A stretch of DNA of 64,000 nucleotides, taken from positions 176,501 through 240,500 of the forward strand of contig JAEMWC010000097.1 in NCBI GenBank assembly GCA_016490735.1, in the 5' to 3' direction. The number at the start of each line of letters is the position of its first letter. Position 1 is the first letter of the stretch. The notes under the pieces were generated by a model. It did no database searches. It saw nothing but the letters and a program-made list of their open reading frames with translations, and was not told where the DNA came from. Position numbers and translations under genes: made by a program. The DNA is from Pachyseris speciosa. Taxonomy: Eukaryota > Cnidaria > Anthozoa > Scleractinia > Pachyseridae. Shown here one piece after another: positions 1 through 11,492 of this stretch.

Positions 1-317
1 AATTTTACAACTGTTACCATGTTATTGATATCAACATTATCCTGTGGAAAGGTGGTGCGCAAGTTTGATGGTTGTGTAAAAAATGGCTGTGGTGTATTTT
101 GTGTACCCGGTTTAGCAAAGTGTCTCAAGAAGACGCTTTGGTCAGGATTGTAGCCTCTGCCAGCTAAGGCAGCTCTTGTAGCAGTACCTGCGATGGGACA
201 CTGTACGTACAATCGAGTTGAGAAAGCTAGTATTGCTATGGAAAACGTTTTCTCTCGTGGCTTGCCCTGTGTGATCGTAATCAATTTATATTAAATTATC
301 AGGTATTCCCATCTTAC

Positions 318-2553
318 GTTGCTCCTGATGCTCTAGGACGTCATTTGCGATCGATTTCAACTCGTCTAGTTCCTTGACCAGCTTAATGAAAGGGTTGCCA
401 ATAAACGCCGACTCATTAACCGCCAATGAGGCTATCACCACCTGCCATAAACAACAGACGTTGCTGAAGCGACAACAAAACAACCATAATAATAATCCTT
501 ACTGGATCACAATTGGCCACCGTTTTAATAAAAAAAATATGAATTGATAGTGGCTGCCAGTGGTACCTTTAAGACCCGGGCAAGCGGCTTTAACGTTTCC
601 CCCAACACCCGTTCGATTGTGTTGAAGGATGTTAAACGATGTTGAACGCCCGGGGTGGCAAACGGTTTCAACACATAATCAACATTTGATTGAACAATTC
701 TTCACGAGAGGCCTGGTATTTGGTCCCGTGGTTGTTACTGTGGATACGTCTTTAAGAGACTGATTAATGCGCACGCGCATACCTAACAATGTTGAAAATT
801 GTGTTGAAAGAAGGTGGCAAACGGCTTCAACATCGTTCAACATTCGCGATAACACTAGAAATGTTGAATGGAAGTTGAAGCAAAGTTTAAACGCTTTTAA
901 ACTCATTCAACATCGATTTAACTTCCACTCAACATGTTTCAACACGGTTGACAGGGGGTAGTAGCAAACGGTTGCGACATCGCTGTTCATCAAAATCGAA
1001 CGGATATTGAAGCAAATGTTGAAGCCGTTTTCCCGGGCCTATACACGCTGAAGCCTTATCAGGAGAAATGTAAACCGCAATGAGACTGTGTGATTAGTAT
1101 GACATATAAACACATTATCATTATCATTTAGTCGTTGTCATATAAATATTGCTGCTTTTATATGGTCTTCAATGTGCTGAAATACTTCAAAGGATAAAGT
1201 TCCATAAGGACAAAAATGAAAACGTTGCCTGAAACATGAATTTAGTTATATAAAGGCCATGTGATCAAGGAAGACTCTCCGCCTTAACCGTTATTGAAAG
1301 AATTATTTTGCAAGGCATAAGTATCAAAATTTGACGAGGTAATAACGAGACTTTCAATATGTGAATGTGTGATCTCAAGACTTTTGATATTAAGAAAGAA
1401 ATTCCTAAGACCCGTTTTAAATTTTCTTTTGAGTTCACTCTTAAATTTGGTGTAAAGAAGGTGGCAAGCCAAACTGATTATATTAGCATTTGATTTGACA
1501 GTACTGCATTCAATCTGTCTTCGAGAATACAATCAATTGCATCTTGGTCATTGTTTAGCTAGCGACCTGCCGCCAACGTGCGCAGTTTGTCCATTTCCTT
1601 GCATTTCATTTTTTTTTTAGACACTTTCTGCAAACCTCATCCTTCGTCGGATCGATACGTGATTTTAATCTTACTCAACGCAACTGGAGCGTGCAGAAAG
1701 AACGAGTTAAACAGGCAGATCTGTGTTCCTCGATTGACTTCGCTCTTCTGTCCCTACCTACTATCTAGCGAAACCGCAGAGAAGATCGCTGTTGTTGTTG
1801 TTCATGTTTTGCAATTCATATTGATATAGATAAGATAAATACTGATAAAGACATCTGGTTTCTTTTTAAACTTCAACGAATAATTTCATTTTATCAGACT
1901 ATTGCGTATAATACATTACGAGTTTCTATGGGATGTTTGCTTTGTAAAACAATAATCATAATGGAAAGAATTCTTTGCTCTACCCATGCACAACGGCATA
2001 CTAGATCATTTTCGTTTTCAGCACTTTTTGGCATTATATCACTTGAAACGAAGTGGTGGTTTTGAAACAGATATCAGTACTCGAAGAATTTTTTATCCAA
2101 AATAGGCACCAATTGTTTAACTTAAGTTAGCAGCAAATACCTAGAACAGCTTGTAAACTTGATGAGTTAATTTAGGTCCGTACAAGAAGCAAATATATAC
2201 CCTAAAATGGCATTTCTCTCGATCTCTTACCGTTTTATCTCTTAACATTAATCAATATGGTGACCAAGCCCCTACACATGCACTCATGCACGTGTACGTA
2301 GTTTTCTAAACATTTGTTGAGCAAGTGTATGTCGCTATATACCCATCTTCTTAGTTTCAATGCTACTGTGCTCTTGGAATAGAAAGACAAAATATATGGC
2401 TGTTTGCGTTTCAGAATTAGCTCGACTCTCGACAAGTTGAAAAGACAATTGTGGAATAACAAGTTTTTGGAACTTTACAAGCCCTCTAAATGTGCAGACA
2501 ACATAAACCTATATAATGTAGCTCACCGTCAAAGAAAGCAGAAAGGTCTTCAT
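318..2553 (-). CDS. Gene A (partial): tandem paralogue of gene B, exons 1-2 only
   Basis: Exon 1 is 2527-2553 (MKTFLLSLT, donor GTGAGC) and exon 2 is 318-441 (124 nt, acceptor ATGGCAG, donor GTAAGA). Lengths and phases are identical to gene B. The joined N-terminus is a clean signal peptide (core LLSLTVVIASLA) and a leucine-rich spacer ending LEHQEQ. The 300 bp left of exon 2 still match gene B intron 2 (15890-16200), so further exons (LU, CUB) are expected beyond the left edge but cannot be seen. Both exons are intact, with no stop or frameshift. Whether it is a full functional gene is unknown. Confidence 0.62.
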
Positions 2554-2635
2554 CTTTGCGTGCAGCTCTGAAGGCGTTCTAGTACCTGCCGGCAGTACCT
2601 TCTTTTATTTATGGTTGCGTCTATACGTACCATCG

Positions 2636-2645
2636 ATTGGCCAAT
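2636..2645. promoter_or_regulatory. Palindromic CCAAT box upstream of gene A
   Basis: ATTGGCCAAT lies about 83 bp before the gene A start codon, within a block (2600-2780) conserved with the gene B upstream region. It is a candidate NF-Y site. No clear TATA box is seen in A. Confidence 0.4.
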
Positions 2646-2966
2646 AAAACGATTGCCTAACAAGACAACATGGCTACAGATACTTCCTGCCACTTCAAAG
2701 ATAAAGACTCTCTTCCGCTAGTTAATATTAAAATAGAAAAGCAACGGATCACGTTAACAAAGTTTATCGTATTTAATTATCACCTTTAAGTGTTCAATTG
2801 TTTAGTAGTTTCAATAATTTCAGTTAATTAGAAAAACACTTGGTTTTCGTTTTAGGGAATAAAATGAGGAAAAATAATAAATATATGATAAATCAACAGC
2901 AGTTTCCACTTTTGGAGAAGGAATTTCATTACCTCCACGATATTGCGTGTCAATAAATCTATTTAA

Positions 2967-3068
2967 CAATTAGATTATGAGCTCGAGATTTATATCGCGC
3001 GATAGCTGATGAGGGCGTAGCCCGAATCAGCTATCACGTATAGAAATCGAGAACGAATAATCTAATTG
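2967..3068. mobile_element. Foldback element in copy A upstream DNA
   Basis: Arms beginning CAATTAGATTAT and ending ATAATCTAATTG enclose an imperfect hairpin (GATAGCTGAT / ATCAGCTATC). It is absent from the equivalent place in copy B (around 20630). Confidence 0.6.
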
Positions 3069-3072
3069 TTTT

Positions 3073-3266
3073 AGTATAAATCTACTAGTCGTTTAAAACT
3101 AAACAAGTAAATTATCTAAATCCTCCCCGCAGACACTTCGAAAACACGACAATGCGGTTTCCATTTTTTTTGACAACCGCTACTCACTCTCTATCACAGA
3201 ATAGATAGCGAGTAGCGTATCCAATCAGAGAACGGCATTCGTGATAGAGCGCTAGTAGATTTATAC
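3073..3266. mobile_element. MITE with 16-bp terminal inverted repeat
   Basis: AGTATAAATCTACTAG at the left and its inverse CTAGTAGATTTATACT at the right. An inner hairpin is formed by CGCTACTC and GAGTAGCG. It is absent from duplicated copy B, so it inserted after the duplication, or was lost from B. Confidence 0.65.
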
Positions 3267-3559
3267 TAATGGGGATTAGTAATATTCGTAATTGCAGTCA
3301 TGATTCTAGAGTTCTCGCCATAATATACACAAACAAATTTATGAAAAGCCGTTTGCGAGCTGTTATAGTTAGGTATTAAATCAGTTTTGGTTGTGAGTGC
3401 TTTTAGCTTCAGTATTATAAGTACATTAAACTCCGATCAAACGTTTAGCAATATACTGAATCTTTGTGAATGGTACACACCTTTGTGAATGGTACTATAT
3501 TTTTCTCGGTTCGCCCTTAAACAAAATCAATACATTGAGCAGAGACACCAAAACATCGT

Positions 3560-3870
3560 GACATACATAGGTAACAAACGTTGCTAAAGAACGGTTCAAA
3601 TGTTTTAATACCTGATCCCAGTCGAGAATTCCGATTTGTAAACAATCGTGAATTTGCGGCGTAACGGCAAGAACAAAATATTGATATCTCCAGTTGTGCA
3701 TGGCGCACAGAGACGATTGAAACAGTAAAATATTCTGTCTTTGAGGGTAAATTTCCCTACAACAGAGTTTATGACGTAGCGTTTATTGATGACCAATTTC
3801 TTTGTAAGCCAAGTGAACATTTTTCTTATTTTTAGCACACGCAGTCAAGAGTGAATTTGTGGCGTCAGGC
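3560..3870. repeat. Dispersed repeat shared with 58540-58830
   Basis: Both stretches share CGAGAATT(T)CCGATTTGTAAACAA, then a diverged middle, then TTATTTTTAGCACACGC / TTATTTTTAGCACGCGC and a TTTGTGGCGTCA / TTTTGACGTCACG end. It is an old dispersed element with no coding potential. The small minus-strand open frames here look like chance. Confidence 0.5.
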
Positions 3871-4077
3871 CCGAATACAAAGGTGTTCATCCATTCGCAC
3901 TCTAGGGCATCTATCAGTCTTGGCTATGCATTCAGCATTGCAAGCTGGGCTCTACCGACTGAGCTAACAAGCCATCCAGGAGCTGGTCGTTTTGTTGGTT
4001 CGTAATATACCCGTGAGTGGTGAATATATGAGAATGAATATATGAAAATCATATATTTGAACTGCGGATTAATGACT

Positions 4078-4327
4078 AAATATGTGACTGATCATCGCTG
4101 TTAAGAACATTACTTAAGTAGTAGTGAAAAGAAAGCCTGAACCAACAAAACGACCAGCTCCCAGATGGCTTGTTAGCTCAGTCGGTAGAGCGCTGCACCG
4201 GTATCGCAGAGGTCGCGGGTTTGAATCCCGTACAAGCCTGTTTTTATTTATTTATTTTTTTTTTTCAGGCTTTCTTTTCACTACTGCTTAGGTAGTGTTC
4301 TTAACTGCGATGATCAGTCACATATTT
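4078..4327 (+). mobile_element. tRNA-containing inverted-repeat element, copy 1
   Basis: Terminal inverted repeats of about 60 bp (AAATATGTGACTGATCATCG... and its inverse near 4265-4327) enclose a tRNA-like sequence at 4167-4238. A second, older fragment of the same tRNA-like sequence (5' half, minus strand) lies just outside at 3948-3976, followed by the family's GGAGCTGGTCGTTTTGTTGG flank. Copy 2 is at 37372-37627. Confidence 0.75.
4167..4238 (+). tRNA. tRNA-like sequence inside repeat (Thr-GGT-like, probably not functional)
   Basis: A 72-nt cloverleaf: acceptor GGCTTGT/ACAAGCC pairs perfectly, D arm GCTC/GAGC, T arm GCGGG/CCCGT with TTTGAAT loop. The anticodon loop reads CCGGTAT, giving GGT at positions 34-36, but position 33 is C, not the near-universal T, and the last anticodon-stem pair is A-C. 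It is better read as the tRNA-derived part of a transposable element than as a working gene. Confidence 0.55.
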
Positions 4328-4344
4328 AACCAAATTATTTTGCT

Positions 4345-4650
4345 GGTATCATGAATGTTACAAGGCCTTGGCTCAGAGTCACTGGACATGAAACTCAAAA
4401 GATCGTGGAAAACCATCCCAGGACAAAAAACTCTACTGATTACTGATAAAATTTTGTCATTCTCGCAAACACGAAAAACGCGATGGAACAGAGCTCTAGC
4501 CCAAGCGACCTTACGAGGCCAGGTTTCATAACTAGTGAAAGAGACATCATTGGCCTGTGTTCGTGTTTTTCCTGTAAATATCCGCAGTTGTTCTATCGAG
4601 AGAAATGTCCGAGAAATTAACATTGTCATCCTCAAACTTGTCAATTGTGA
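4345..4650 (-). pseudogene. Possible reverse-transcriptase C-terminal fragment
   Basis: The minus-strand frame reads FTSYETWPRKVAWARALFHR followed by a Cys/Val-rich stretch. This resembles the pattern F/YTS-x(3)-P-x-K-x(4)-L-x(3)-R-x(4)-C seen C-terminal to the catalytic core in some retroelement RTs, Penelope-like ones included. There is no catalytic core and the resemblance is from memory of the pattern. A weak call. Confidence 0.3.
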
Positions 4651-4748
4651 AACGGAGGTTATTCTGAAAGCAATAAGTGTTCAGGTTTTGCCAAAATGAT
4701 TTCTCCCCAAGTTTTGCCCAGCTGTTTGCCTTTTAGTTTTCGAAGTAA

Positions 4749-5186
4749 CAGGGGCACCCAACGAGCCAAATCAACCAAAAGTTGTAGAAAGGCATTTTTA
4801 ATGGTGTTTGGAATCTGTTTTAAGTGATGTTCTCGTTAGCTAGAAGAATTTGATCTATTCGGATTCCCTAGCTGAGATTTTAATTGCCCGAAAATATTAG
4901 GTAACAAATTTTTCCTTTGAGAAAATGCTAGCTGAAATGAACTTTCCACGAACTATAAAGGGAACTATTTTCTTTTCGATAATGCTAGCTGACGTTTTTG
5001 ACTGCCAAAAACAGCAATTACGACCTTTCCGAACACCTCAGGGACTTTGATTTCCCCATTGCGAATCTTTTAGGCCATGTTTCAGTTACGAAAATCCGAG
5101 TGCACTCTTTAATATACCCCGAAAGCCCAAGGCGAACTACCCTCCACCGAACAGATATCTACCGAAACTTGTCGTTGGGTGTCCCC
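4749..5186 (-). mobile_element. hAT-like MITE (CAGGGGCACCCAACGA family), copy 1
   Basis: Terminal inverted repeats AGGGGCACCCAACGA and TCGTTGGGTGTCCCC, flanked on both sides by the 8-bp duplication CGAAGTAA. An 8-bp TSD and CAGGG-type ends suggest the hAT superfamily. No transposase. Other copies: 19243-19653, 24007-24131 (deleted), 44386-45706 (with nested insertion), 58936-59381. Confidence 0.8.
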
Positions 5187-5342
5187 GAAGTAACTTTTAA
5201 GACGTTTCAGCTAACACTGAAGTCTTGATCAGTTTACATGATTAAGTTTTACACGTGATTTGAAAATAAGATTGCACCGCGTTACTACGTTCAAACAGAC
5301 CGACCATTAAAAACCCGACTTGCGGAACACAAAAGGGTGATT

Positions 5343-6243
5343 CATAGCCAGAAATCCCAAGTACAACATGGCTTGCAAAATGGCCGCAAGTATGCGCGGA
5401 ACACGCACATACGGATTTAACATGGCGGCGTAAAATAAAGGAAATGAGGGGAAAATAATATTGTTTTGCATTTTGTGGCGTAGCCGCACAAAACTAAGTA
5501 TTCTATAAGACTTTATTAGAGAGAGTCAAATTCGAACCATGTTGTAGTTGAGTAAAATATGAGAAAAAGATAGTCCTAAACGATGCCTTTTTGATCAAAA
5601 TCATCTCATAAACTAGCCGCACTTTTCCCTCAATGTTCCTTTAAATAGGTCTTACCTTCATGGTTTTCTTAGTCGGCTTCGAGGAAACAACTGCACCGAA
5701 TTAATTTCCCACAATCTTATTCAAAAGATAAGATATAAAGCTTGCAAAAATAATATTTTTGGCTCTAACAAATTTCCTTAACATGGTGCGTTAATTATGT
5801 AAATAGTGGCATTTTCCAGAAATGCGAGACGAGCCGAGATGAAGCCACTACGGAGGAAAAATGCATCTTCGAGAGGTTTGCTTTCATTCCACTACGGTCG
5901 ACATATTGTTTTAACGTGTTTTCAGTGGTCAGTTGTATTCCTCATAACAAGTTAGGTACGTGATATATGATAAACAGGCCGAATTTCGAAAAATAGCGGG
6001 AACCTCGAAGTAATTATCGAAGGAGGTACAGGAAAATATTTACACATCCCAAGTCTGATGTAACACCAATTAAATCGTTTAAAACTTGGTAAATTGATTT
6101 TGTGGATACATTTCGATCAATAATCCTTAAAATTAGCGAAGCAAAGAGCATGTAAACAACAATAATAGCCTTCATTTGTCCGCCCGCCATGTTGAATATC
6201 AAAATATACGCGCCCGCCGTTCAATCCGCTGACTGTCTCGGAT
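5343..6243 (-). mobile_element. About 0.9-kb element homologous to the insert at 44548-45420
   Basis: Starts CATAGCCAGAAATCCC and matches, in reverse, the nested element at 44548-45420; the right terminus is diverged after GCTGACTGTCTCGGATT. Both copies keep two similar short frames (MQNNIIFPSFPL...AAMLNPYVR and VSTKS(I/V)YQV...), probably because they share DNA ancestry rather than because they are coding. No transposase domain seen. Confidence 0.65.
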
Positions 6244-6249
6244 TAACTA

Positions 6250-8090
6250 ATGCTCGCTTTCATTAAAAAAAAAAAAAAGGGTCTTAAATTAACGTGGATC
6301 GAAGGAAAAATAACTTTTCAATACAGGAAATTAACTCGAAGGAGGTGCTAAAATTGTAAATAAGGGAAATTAACAAGACTTACACAGAGAAACAGAATTT
6401 TCTGAGGCAACCTGAACAAATTCAATCAAACATCAAGTGTAAAAATTGGCAATGCAAACGTTGTTCATGGACTTGTCCCTATAAACGAAGGGGCTTCGAA
6501 AAAAAACCTGTCCACTTCAAGTGTTCTTTACAGTGCCCATGATACCGGCTGATCTCCACCCTGATAAAAGAATGCATTTTCCTTTTTAACAAATATTGTA
6601 AACGATTAAACTTTGTGAAAGATTGATCTGAAATGCAGTGCGCGAGAAAAAAGCTATTTGTTTCCTAGTTGTCAATGTCTGGAGTGTATCGAGAATTTTC
6701 AATGACGCGGAAATTAAAGCTAACAAAAGCTTTTATAGATGCAAGTTAAAATCCGGCTGTCAACATGTTTATATAACAATGAAAAAAATAATTGAAAAAT
6801 AATTCGAGCAAAATGCATTCCCCTATACGCGCTCTACACCGTGCGCACAAGTAGTACTCGTCACAGCTAGTAAAAACCACATACTTCCTGCGGGTTAAAG
6901 TTGATGATGGCAGAGTCTCTGCGGAGTCCCACCCTCAAGGGTCCACCCGCACGAGGGAGCTCCGGCGCATGTTTGATGCGAATAACTTTATGAAGACTTT
7001 ATCGTTTAAAATGATGAAGGCTTAAGTATTAGCCGAAACGTCCTGACAGTTACATCTACAAAACTAGCCATTGTCAAACCATTAACAAAGCATGTCATTA
7101 ACATCCCCTGACTACAATTACAGTATTTGGCCCCGCACGGTTTTGGCCCAGAGGCCAAAACCCGAGGAGGCACTCTAAGAGTCCCCGCGTAAATATATTA
7201 GGAATTTAAAAAATGTAAGAAATGTGTTTGTAGGGAAGCGTTCCCGATTTGATGAAACTAGGCGCGCAAGGTTGTGCCGGGTAACATTCTTGCTTTCACA
7301 TCAAAATGGCTGCTAGCAGCCGAGTATGCCGTTCTCAGAAGAAAAAATAACAAGGTCCACGGAACACTCAACAGCTTAAACAATGCAAATCGGTTAGTTC
7401 ATAGCAAAGAAATCATTCTTCGAGGGCAAATGGTGGCGAAGAGACATGTGCTTTCACTGCGAATGATCACAATAATTATAGACCTTTTGCGATATGTTTG
7501 AACGCTTCTGGGAGTCTACCTTTCAAAAAAGTACAGGTTTGAATGTGAATTTATACCGTACTTTATATTTAATTCACCATTTTTTTGTATTCCAAGCAAC
7601 TTTTAGCGAAATTTGCGAAAAACATGCTCAGTCTCGAATTCGCTTGCTTTACTCTAGTTTTAATTTCACGACTTAGCTATAGTTAATATTTTATATCAAG
7701 TAAGAACGGTTACACTTACAACATGACCTCAGCATGGTGATGGTAAAAGAAAATTTAATGAACGCAAGTGAAAACATTGGAGACTCTGGGTGGGGAGGGA
7801 GATTTTGAAAATTGTGCGTACCTCTGGAAAAATCCTGGCTACGCCCCTGATTTGAATTTCATTTTCAGAGACAGCCTACTGAACTGTCTCGTAAACCATC
7901 GCTTTTCATTTCATCCGACACCAAATGAGGTTCATCCATAACCAAGTACAGTTTTCGGCACGAGATTGTCGCAAAGTTAACAACGCAGCCCGGGAACCAT
8001 CCAAAGGAAAAGAAAGAAAAAACAAAAACAGGACTAGTCCGCGCAGGAGACAAAACTCCTCACGCGTGGGCTCCTCGTTTCGAAAGACTC
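6250..8090. other. Intergenic, no gene recognised
   Basis: AT-rich DNA with a poly-A run near 6265 and a GC-richer patch at 6885-7190 that may be part of a dispersed repeat. Small open frames at 7274-7501, 7494-7676 and 7865-8110 show no domain and no splice context, and overlap on both strands. I see nothing firm. Confidence 0.4.
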
Positions 8091-8103
8091 AACTGAATCG
8101 CTA

Positions 8104-8182
8104 CCACTGAAGAACACGATACAGGAGACAGGAGGTCAAAGAAAAGCGTCTCCCGTATAGTATCACCGATCTTCAGTGGTTA
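8104..8182. repeat. Short foldback sequence
   Basis: CCACTGAAGAACACGATACAG ends and the inverse CTGTATCG/CGTATAGTATCACCGATCTTCAGTGG pair imperfectly, with GGAGAC/GTCTCC inside. Only about 80 bp; probably a small MITE. Confidence 0.5.
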
Positions 8183-8351
8183 GGCCTAAGCGCTGATTTT
8201 GAAAGGGTTAGCTTTGTGTTGATGTTTTGATGAGAAACCTCTTCTATCGACTGTCTAAAATTGTTTCTTAGCGAGTGATGTATAGATTCACAGCAGGGTT
8301 TGGGACAAGCGTGTGAATTCTATAAGGTTTAAAAACTGAATTTTCTGCAAC

Positions 8352-8425
8352 CAGTAGTTTAGTGGTCTAATGGTAGAGGGGGGAGGTTAATAAGAGAGCA
8401 GTCGCTGGTTCGAGTCCTAGCTAGT
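8352..8425 (+). repeat. Degenerate tRNA-like (pol III box) sequence
   Basis: TGGTCTAATGGTAGAGG resembles an A box and GGTTCGAGTCC is a perfect B box, but no convincing acceptor or anticodon stem forms. Likely a SINE head or tRNA pseudogene; no SINE body is recognised after it. Confidence 0.35.
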
Positions 8426-8429
8426 CCTG

Positions 8430-10150
8430 TCCGGGATCTCCTTTAAAAAAAATATGTCCGTTTCCTAGAATTCTGAGCGACTTGATAAGTCTTCAAATTC
8501 AGGATAATAGTGAATTCAGAGCGATTTGACAATTCAGAATAAAATAGCGAATTCCAGTGTGAGAACGTGTTGAAAAAAAGGGGTGGGCCATATAGTACGT
8601 GCTGATATAGCATTTGATGGGGCCAAACAGGACTTGTGTGTGTTACTTTGGCGTGTCATGATGCTGGGCCGCAGAAGTTACAACAACGCATCTATTTAGA
8701 ATTTTATTTTATTCTATTTTGCCACACAACAAAGAAGATTATTATAATGAAAGCAAAAACGATAGAAGGAATAGAATTAACAATGGTGAGGAGGCCTAAA
8801 GGAAACTATGTAGCTTATGTTAATTAGGCCCCCTCAGTTATTGTTTTACAAGATGAAATTAAAAGAGATCATGACGACGGATATAATTATAATATCAAAT
8901 GGCAGATTACAATATGGAAAGTAAGGCTGCAAAAAATTTCATACTTAAACACATTTATGTAAAACTACTAACAGTTGCTACAAAGAAACGCCTCAAGTGC
9001 TTTTTTAAAGGAGACAGGGAAGGACGAGTTGACGATTTCGGTATAGGTCCTTTGTAAAAAGAAAACGAACATTGTTTGGTGTTAGTACGACAGAAAGGCA
9101 AACTATATAAACGAGACATTCTTGTATGATATAATGAATTTGTCCGTAAGGTAAACTTAGAATCAAATTTTAACGGAAGAGTACGGTTTTGATAGGAATA
9201 CATGTCCGAATAAACCTAGTTGTAATAGTTGTACGTCGTGAAATTTTGAAAGACCAAGGCTTTTTAAAATTGGATCTATAGACTGTTAAAGTTAGTCACT
9301 GAATACTGTTTTAGACTGAAGACACGCCAGCCTTAGTGTTTCAATCCAGTTTTTCCATTTATATCTTTTTGTCAAACAGAGCAAAATCAGTGGAATGCTT
9401 CTGATCATAATATTGGCCTACCCAAGAGATAAGCCCCTAATAGAGTCCTTCCAACACGGAGCCCAGGGATTATACATTCAGAATTTGGAGATTTCGCCAT
9501 TCTTCAGCCACTTTTTCCATCTTGTTTCCTTGAGATCATGTGGCCTAAAGCACGATGTTAATTGCGGACTAAAGGACAGTATAGAAATCAGCAAAAATAT
9601 AACACTCAAAGCCGAGAGAGTAAGATGGAGGGAAAGAGCAGATGGTACTGATCTCTTTACAGAAACAAAATAAACAGTTACTTCACATTCGCGTTTGATT
9701 ATTTCTAACACTTATATTTCAGAAGTTAAAGATATTGTGCATATTTCAATATTAAAAGAATAGAACTGTAATGAAGAGCTCTCTACAGTTCTACTGCTAA
9801 TATTCTGATAAACACTATTGTTAAAAATTCGCAACAACATTATTATCACATGCCCAAAATGTTTGTTGGTATTATAATCTTATTTAATAAGCTAAAAGAA
9901 TAAGAGCTATTTAAGCAAACAAAGTTTTTAAAAGAACTTGGAAATTGCCTTTGCCACGGATTGCTATCTTTTTCCTCTTTAAAGTTAGTGCAATGAAATC
10001 CGGCATAAGCATGGGCTTACCTAGACCCCCCATAAATTTGAGTCTGTTACTTTTCTGTAGTGCTTAATATTTAACTGAAACATGTTTACTTGATGTAAAT
10101 GGATCATAGAAAAAGTGACTTGAAATACTATAGACAACAGATCTTAACAA
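8430..10150. other. Intergenic, no gene recognised
   Basis: Contains AT-rich DNA and overlapping short frames on both strands (8955-9203, 9395-9711). None has a domain signature, Kozak context or splice sites. Nothing firm. Confidence 0.4.
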
Positions 10151-10179
10151 CGGCGAAGTGCCGAGCTCGCTCTCAAAAA

Positions 10180-10611
10180 ATTCTTAAGTGTACAGTGTTG
10201 TTGTGATCATCACGTCTATGAACATCCATTGTCTGTTAAGACTCTTAAAGTTTCTAATTTTCGTAAAAAAATTAAATCACTACTCCTTAATGTTCTAGGT
10301 AATGAAGATAATTATTTGAATGTTAATTATTTAATAGAATATTTTGTGAAGTTAACCTGATATGTTGTATATACTTCCAGTCGTAATTTTAGTCTTTTTC
10401 AAATAACAAAATCCCTTGTACTTGAATTTATATGTAACGTGTTTTTCTTTCTGTATGCCTTTGTAATTCTCTTTTGTTTTTGTAATTTAATAACGCCTAA
10501 ATTAAAGCCTTGTCCTGCCTAGATTAGCATTATAGCTATTTGCAGGACATGAAGTATTGTAAACTTTATATTTCTTTAAATAAATACATTGTTGTTGTTG
10601 TTGTTGTTGTC
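10180..10611 (+). mobile_element. LINE 3' end with (GTT)n tail
   Basis: The 5' part reads as a decayed C-terminal frame (H-V-Y-E-H-P-L-S-V-K-T-L-K-V-S-N-F-R-K-K-I style). It is followed by an AT-rich 3' UTR and ends AAATAAATACA then (TTG)n. A similar A/T-rich end plus (GTTGTT)n closes another fragment at 29366. The LINE clade cannot be fixed from this. Confidence 0.45.
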
Positions 10612-11397
10612 ATGAAAGCTACTGAGAATCACGTTCCTGAGAACTAATCGTGCCCCACAAAGTTGTTCTTTCTCTAAGAGTTATACGGGCTGATTAAAGT
10701 GATTCCTATGGATAAGTCCTTTACTAGGTGTATTGTTGCTTATCATTCTTTACAAGCTGGTTCCATTTGTTTTTAGTTTAGTAATAAATCCTACTCCTAC
10801 AACTGTGATGATTACTCGAAAGCTACTAAGAACTTTTCCCCATGAGAAAAGCAATGGCGCTCACGTTCTTGTTTCAAGTGCAAGGTGTTCAAATTATCCT
10901 TCATACTTAGACTATACGGACGGTCCTTTTTTTGCTCACTGATCAGAATTAACTCGTTTCTACTATCGACAAGAAAGCCCTATCAACGAGCAAATGCTTA
11001 GGAAAAACCAGCCGAGAAAAACGCGCGCTTCCAGACAACACCATGCGCACGGAAATCCGTCCACTACCGTCGACTATCGCCTTCTCGAGTGAACAAGTCT
11101 CTGAGCGGAAACAGGTACCACCATCAGTTCACTGCTGTTGGTAATTTAAGCCAGGCAGGTAATTGACGCTTTTCAAAGATCCATTAATTTCTAACCTCCT
11201 TAACTGCTTAAAGATATGCTTTACGATGCCTCTTCAAATAGCTCTACATACAGCGGAAATGAAAAACTGGATATCGCATTTTTTAAGTTGATGCTTACAA
11301 AGTAAAAACACATTTGTCTCTTAGCACTTTAAAAAACATTGCTATGGCGTTAACAATGCAAACTCTTCCCTTTGACAGAGCAGCAGAGACTGAGGAA

Positions 11398-11492
11398 TTA
11401 ATACTCTTCCTCGTCGCTTGATCCTCCACTACTCCCACCACTCACGCTTGAGTTTCCACCATTGTCAGTTTCGTTTCCATCAGTGTCAGGGT
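11398..11492 (-). CDS. Gene B exon 7: acidic Ser/Gly C-terminus and stop
   Basis: Acceptor TTCACTATAG, then 31 codons in phase: [18 protein letters not shown], a Gly/Ser run, SSDEEEY, TAA (11398-11400). The low-complexity acidic tail could bind calcium; this is inference. No AATAAA is obvious in the next few hundred bases on the minus strand. Confidence 0.65.

Larger units (their letters stand above)
1..3480. repeat. Segmental duplication, copy A
   Basis: Matches about 15890-20870 in the same orientation across exons, introns and upstream DNA. Anchors are the shared CCTCTGCCAGCTAAGGCAGC (168 and 16075), both coding exons, CATTTCTCTCGATCT (2211 and 19856), and the far upstream TTCTAGAGTTCTCG (3304 and 20647). 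The copies differ by substitutions and by transposon insertions. It probably continues left of the window. Confidence 0.75.
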
